A stretch of 64,000 bases of DNA from Rahnella bruchi (GTDB lineage Bacteria > Pseudomonadota > Gammaproteobacteria > Enterobacterales > Enterobacteriaceae). The stretch's first letter is position 1, and each line of letters starts with the position of its first letter. The stretch lies in NCBI RefSeq assembly GCF_003614975.1, contig NZ_QZWI01000004.1, positions 124,001 through 188,000 of the forward strand, read 5' to 3'. Below the pieces are notes generated by a model. It worked only from the letters and a program-made list of their open reading frames with translations. It had not been told where the DNA came from and made no database searches. Position numbers and translations under genes: made by a program. Shown in pieces: positions 61,353 through 64,000 of this stretch.

Positions 61353-61987
61353 GCGCAGTCTCCTTTCTTACAGCCATTCAGAATCAGCGTAGTGACTTCA
61401 TCGATAATGTGTTCACGCGCCTGCTCATCGCCTTCGAAATTGCCGTACATGTGTTTCACCTGCACCGCGAAATCGGCGTAATACTGCGTCACCGCCCAGA
61501 TATGCATGATGAACAGACGGGCATCCAGCGCGCGGATTTTCCCCTGCACAATCCACTGATGGATCAGGTTTTCTTTGCCGACAATATTCTGTGAGGCCTG
61601 CGGCCAGTATTTGTGAAGATAGTGACCGCCGCTGAGCACTTCGCTGGTGAAAATGCGTGACAGCTCCGGCTTTTCGAAACTGAAGTTAAGTTTGCTACGG
61701 ATATAGCGGCTAAGCACGGCTTCCGGCTCAATGAGCGAAGAATCAAACTGAATGATATCCCCCCAGACTTTCAGCACTTTCTGCAGAAGTTCTTCGTAAA
61801 GCTCTTCTTTACCGGCGATGTAATAATGTAGCTGGGCTTTTTTGATCCCCGCACGCCGGGCAATCGCCTGCGTAGTCGCGCCCTGAAAGCCCTTTTCACT
61901 GAATTCCGCAATAGCGGCAGCGTGGATATTTTCCAGCGTGCGCTCGCGTGCTACGCGGACTTTACCGCCTGTTTCATTGTTCATCAT
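61349..61987 (-). CDS. TetR-family regulator inside the purine operon (RutR-like)
   Basis: This 212-residue regulator has an N-terminal TetR helix-turn-helix (FQGATTQAIARRAGIKKAQLHYYIAGKEELY) and a C-terminal ligand domain of the YcdC/RutR type (FSFEKPELSRIFTSEVLSGGHYL). RutR in E. coli senses uracil and controls pyrimidine and purine catabolism, so a purine or related ligand is plausible. It overlaps guaD by ATGA at its start and xdhA by ATGA at its end, so it is made with the enzymes. A matching palindrome lies upstream of guaD. Confidence 0.88.
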   Translation of the reverse strand: MMNNETGGKVRVARERTLENIHAAAIAEFSEKGFQGATTQAIARRAGIKKAQLHYYIAGKEELYEELLQKVLKVWGDIIQFDSSLIEPEAVLSRYIRSKLNFSFEKPELSRIFTSEVLSGGHYLHKYWPQASQNIVGKENLIHQWIVQGKIRALDARLFIMHIWAVTQYYADFAVQVKHMYGNFEGDEQAREHIIDEVTTLILNGCKKGDCA

Positions 61988-63336
61988 GCCGGACGTCCCC
62001 CCTGCAAAGCATCGCGTGCATAGACCTGTTCACCATCCACATACGTGCTGTAAACATTGCGGTCGTCACCGAGGGTCATCAGCACAAACAGTTTTTCCGC
62101 CAGCGTTTTGCTGTTCGTGGCACGCAGTTTTTGCAGCGCACTCACTCCCGGCTCAAGCACCACAAAATCAGCCTCTTTACCGGTATTGAAATTGCCAATT
62201 TTGTCGTCGAGATGCAGCGCCCGTGCACCGCCCAGCGTGGCGTGATAGAAAGCTTCGAAGGCGGATAAACGGTAGCGCTGAAGCTGGCCGACCTTGTAGG
62301 CTTCAGACAGCGTTTCCAGCATATTGAACGTGGTGCCGGCACCGACGTCAGTGCCCATGCCGACACGAACCTGCTTCTGCCAGGATTTTTGTAAATTGAA
62401 CAGGCCGCTGCCGAGAAACAGGTTGGATGTCGGGCAAAAAGCAATGGTCGAATCAGTGTCATGCAGGCAATCCCATTCGCTGTCATCCAGATGCAAACAG
62501 TGCGCAAACACACAGCGCTCGCCGGTCAGACCGTACTGATGATAAACGTCGAGATAATGCTGATGTTCGGGGTGCATTTCTTTCACCCATGACAGCTCGG
62601 CGACGTTCTCGCTCAGATGGGTATGCATATAAACATCCGGAAACTCCTGCTTCAGCAGCCGCACTTTTTGCAGAAGCGCCGGGGATGAGGTCGGCGCAAA
62701 GCGCGGCGTCAGCGCGTAACTCAGACGCTGACGGTTGTGCCAGCGCGCAATCAGCGCCCGCGTGTCACGTTCGCTTTCATCAGGTGTTTCCAGCAAGGCG
62801 TCGGGGGCATTTTTGTCCATCATCACCTTCCCCGCTACCAGCCGCATATTGATGTCGGAAGCCTCTTTAAACAGCGCATCGACAGATTCAGGATGCACAG
62901 TGCCAAACACCAGCGCGGTTGTGGTGCCGTTGAGTAAAAGCTGGTCGAGGAAGAATTTAGACATGCGCTTTGAGTAATCGGCGCAGTGGTATTGTTGTTC
63001 AGTCGGAAAGGTATAACGGGTCAGCCACTCGAGCAGCTGCTCGCCGTAAGCGCCAATCATTTCAGTTTGCGGATAGTGGATATGGGTATCGACAAAACCG
63101 GGCACAATGAGTTTGTCGCGATAATCATCGATTTCCAGACCGGCGGTTTTTTGTGCCAGTGCCAGCCTGCCTTCACCTTCCTGCCAGCTGCCCAGCCAGA
63201 CGATATGTCCTCCGCTGAGCAACATCAGGCCATCTTCGACGTAACGCACCTGCGCTTCAAAATCTTCTGGCCTCAGAACCGGCTCACGGATATCGAAGAA
63301 ATTGCCGCGTACGGCGCGGGTGATGATCTGACTCAT
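61984..63336 (-). CDS. guaD: Guanine deaminase GuaD
   Basis: GuaD deaminates guanine to xanthine, feeding the xanthine dehydrogenase encoded downstream. It is a zinc amidohydrolase: VDTHIHYPQ gives the first metal pair, HTHLSENVAEL the third ligand region, AHCLHL and GTDVGAG the rest. The ATG at 63336 (MSQIITRAV) follows AGAAGG and gives 450 residues; the longer frame to 63414 has no support. It is first in the operon guaD, tetR, xdhA, xdhB, xdhC. A palindromic candidate operator is 70 bp upstream. Confidence 0.95.
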   Translation of the reverse strand: MSQIITRAVRGNFFDIREPVLRPEDFEAQVRYVEDGLMLLSGGHIVWLGSWQEGEGRLALAQKTAGLEIDDYRDKLIVPGFVDTHIHYPQTEMIGAYGEQLLEWLTRYTFPTEQQYHCADYSKRMSKFFLDQLLLNGTTTALVFGTVHPESVDALFKEASDINMRLVAGKVMMDKNAPDALLETPDESERDTRALIARWHNRQRLSYALTPRFAPTSSPALLQKVRLLKQEFPDVYMHTHLSENVAELSWVKEMHPEHQHYLDVYHQYGLTGERCVFAHCLHLDDSEWDCLHDTDSTIAFCPTSNLFLGSGLFNLQKSWQKQVRVGMGTDVGAGTTFNMLETLSEAYKVGQLQRYRLSAFEAFYHATLGGARALHLDDKIGNFNTGKEADFVVLEPGVSALQKLRATNSKTLAEKLFVLMTLGDDRNVYSTYVDGEQVYARDALQGGRPA

Positions 63337-63405
63337 GGCATTTACCTTCTCTGCAACATTCACGTTAACGATTGATAACAGAACATTTGCAAAGCTTATG
63401 CCAAA

Positions 63406-63423
63406 TCTGACCAACCGGTCAGA
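63406..63423. promoter_or_regulatory. Palindromic operator upstream of guaD
   Basis: TCTGACCAACCGGTCAGA has perfect 7-bp arms around AACC. It resembles the TGACCA-type half-sites of RutR operators and lies 70 bp from the guaD start, so it is the likely site of the TetR-family protein encoded in the operon. Confidence 0.65.
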
Positions 63424-63455
63424 CCGTCTGGATGTTTTTTATCGCTGCCTCACAC

Positions 63456-64000
63456 TTACTTTAGTAACACTTCATATTGCGGGTTGAATTCGTCAAAGAT
63501 CGGCAGCGCTGCCGCACCGAGTGCCGCAGTGTCACTGCCGGACATGCCCAGACGAATTCGGGCACTCTGCGCGTAGCGGCTGCGTACCGAGTTGTAAAGC
63601 GGCGTCAGGCGCTGAATCAGCTTTTCCACCAAGGGCTTAGGCATGGTTCCACCGATAACCACACTCTGTGCATCGAACACACATTCCATAATATTGATGG
63701 CCTGCAACGCCGGTTCAACGGCGGTATCCAGCCAGCTGTCGAACAGTTTTTCATCGACATTCAGCAGGTCTTCCGGCATTGCTGACATCGGATCCAGACC
63801 GCAGGCTTCGTACGCGGCCTGCAAAGAAACATAGCGTTCCAGACAGCCCTGGTTACCGCAGTAGCATTCGCGCCCGCCCGGTTGCACCACAATGTGGCCG
63901 ACCTCGCCCGCATTGTGTGCATGACCGGTATAAATTCGCCCGTCGGTGAAGATGCCAGCGCCGAGTCCGGTGCCGATATACAGATATACAAAGGATGATA
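63456..64000 (-). CDS. ROK-family protein, C-terminal part, cut by the window edge
   Basis: The frame runs off the right edge; about 180 C-terminal residues are seen. The sugar-kinase ATP-binding segment YIGTGLGAGIFTDGRIY, GEVGHIVVQPGG and the ROK zinc motif CYCGNQGCLERY are visible, followed by VVIGGTMPKPLVEKL. Members are either sugar kinases or NagC/Mlc-type repressors; the N-terminal end, which would show a helix-turn-helix or its absence, is outside the window. The visible residues fit an active kinase fold (GHxxV and the cysteines kept). Confidence 0.85.
   Translation of the reverse strand, partial: SSFVYLYIGTGLGAGIFTDGRIYTGHAHNAGEVGHIVVQPGGRECYCGNQGCLERYVSLQAAYEACGLDPMSAMPEDLLNVDEKLFDSWLDTAVEPALQAINIMECVFDAQSVVIGGTMPKPLVEKLIQRLTPLYNSVRSRYAQSARIRLGMSGSDTAALGAAALPIFDEFNPQYEVLLK

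Overview
The window is chromosomal DNA of a gamma-proteobacterium of the order Enterobacterales, more like the Rahnella/Serratia/Yersinia side than Escherichia (an inference). The E. coli-type blocks malI-malX-malY-add-ydgJ and manA-fumC-tus are present. So are fetAB, yqfB, tag, a Tus protein with Ter sites, and a dif site matching 26 of 28 bases of the E. coli site as I recall it. No insertion sequence, prophage, tRNA, rRNA or CRISPR array was found.

Region 1 (1-8.1 kb) is a histidine utilisation cluster. hutC, hutI and the first codons of an edge gene (probably hutG) run leftward; hutF, hutD, hutH and hutU run rightward. Because HutF is present, the five-step route (histidine, urocanate, imidazolonepropionate, formiminoglutamate, formylglutamate, glutamate) is expected. 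Four HutC-type boxes lie here. A fifth (13821-13834), an exact reverse complement of the hutH-proximal box, stands in front of a leftward five-gene operon (13760-8510): an SsuA/TauA-type ABC importer, a divergent histidinol-dehydrogenase paralog and a kinase-fold protein. This hut-linked operon is the best candidate for an undescribed system.

Region 2 (14-36.9 kb) holds ydgJ, yfeH, add, malY, malX and malI; a YgiW-like OB-fold protein; a LysR regulator beside a thiol dioxygenase and a four-domain rhodanese; yjbD; a convergent iron-uptake pair (binding protein and TonB receptor); a MarR/MFS/HlyD efflux set; and single metabolic enzymes, including an orphan arabinose-isomerase-like protein.

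Region 3 (36.9-44.5 kb) is the replication terminus. Two Ter sites with identical 16-bp cores in opposite orientation (36972-36987 and 43511-43526) form a fork trap about 6.5 kb wide, with dif (40498-40525) near its centre and tus beside the right-hand site. Between them lie a GAPDH, two GlxA-type AraC regulators, an MltE-like lytic transglycosylase, a cupin, yqfB, an HD-domain protein and tag.

Region 4 (44.5-64 kb) holds fumC, manA, ydgA and fetAB. Next comes a leftward operon of an Fbp/Afu/phosphonate-type ABC importer, a dual-specificity-type phosphatase and a GntR regulator. An intact HigA-like antitoxin follows a toxin gene reduced to 37 codons. Then comes a tightly overlapping purine-catabolism operon (guaD, tetR, xdhA, xdhB, xdhC), and the C-terminal part of a ROK-family gene at the right edge. 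Many gene starts were moved downstream of the longest reading frame where a ribosome binding site supports it.
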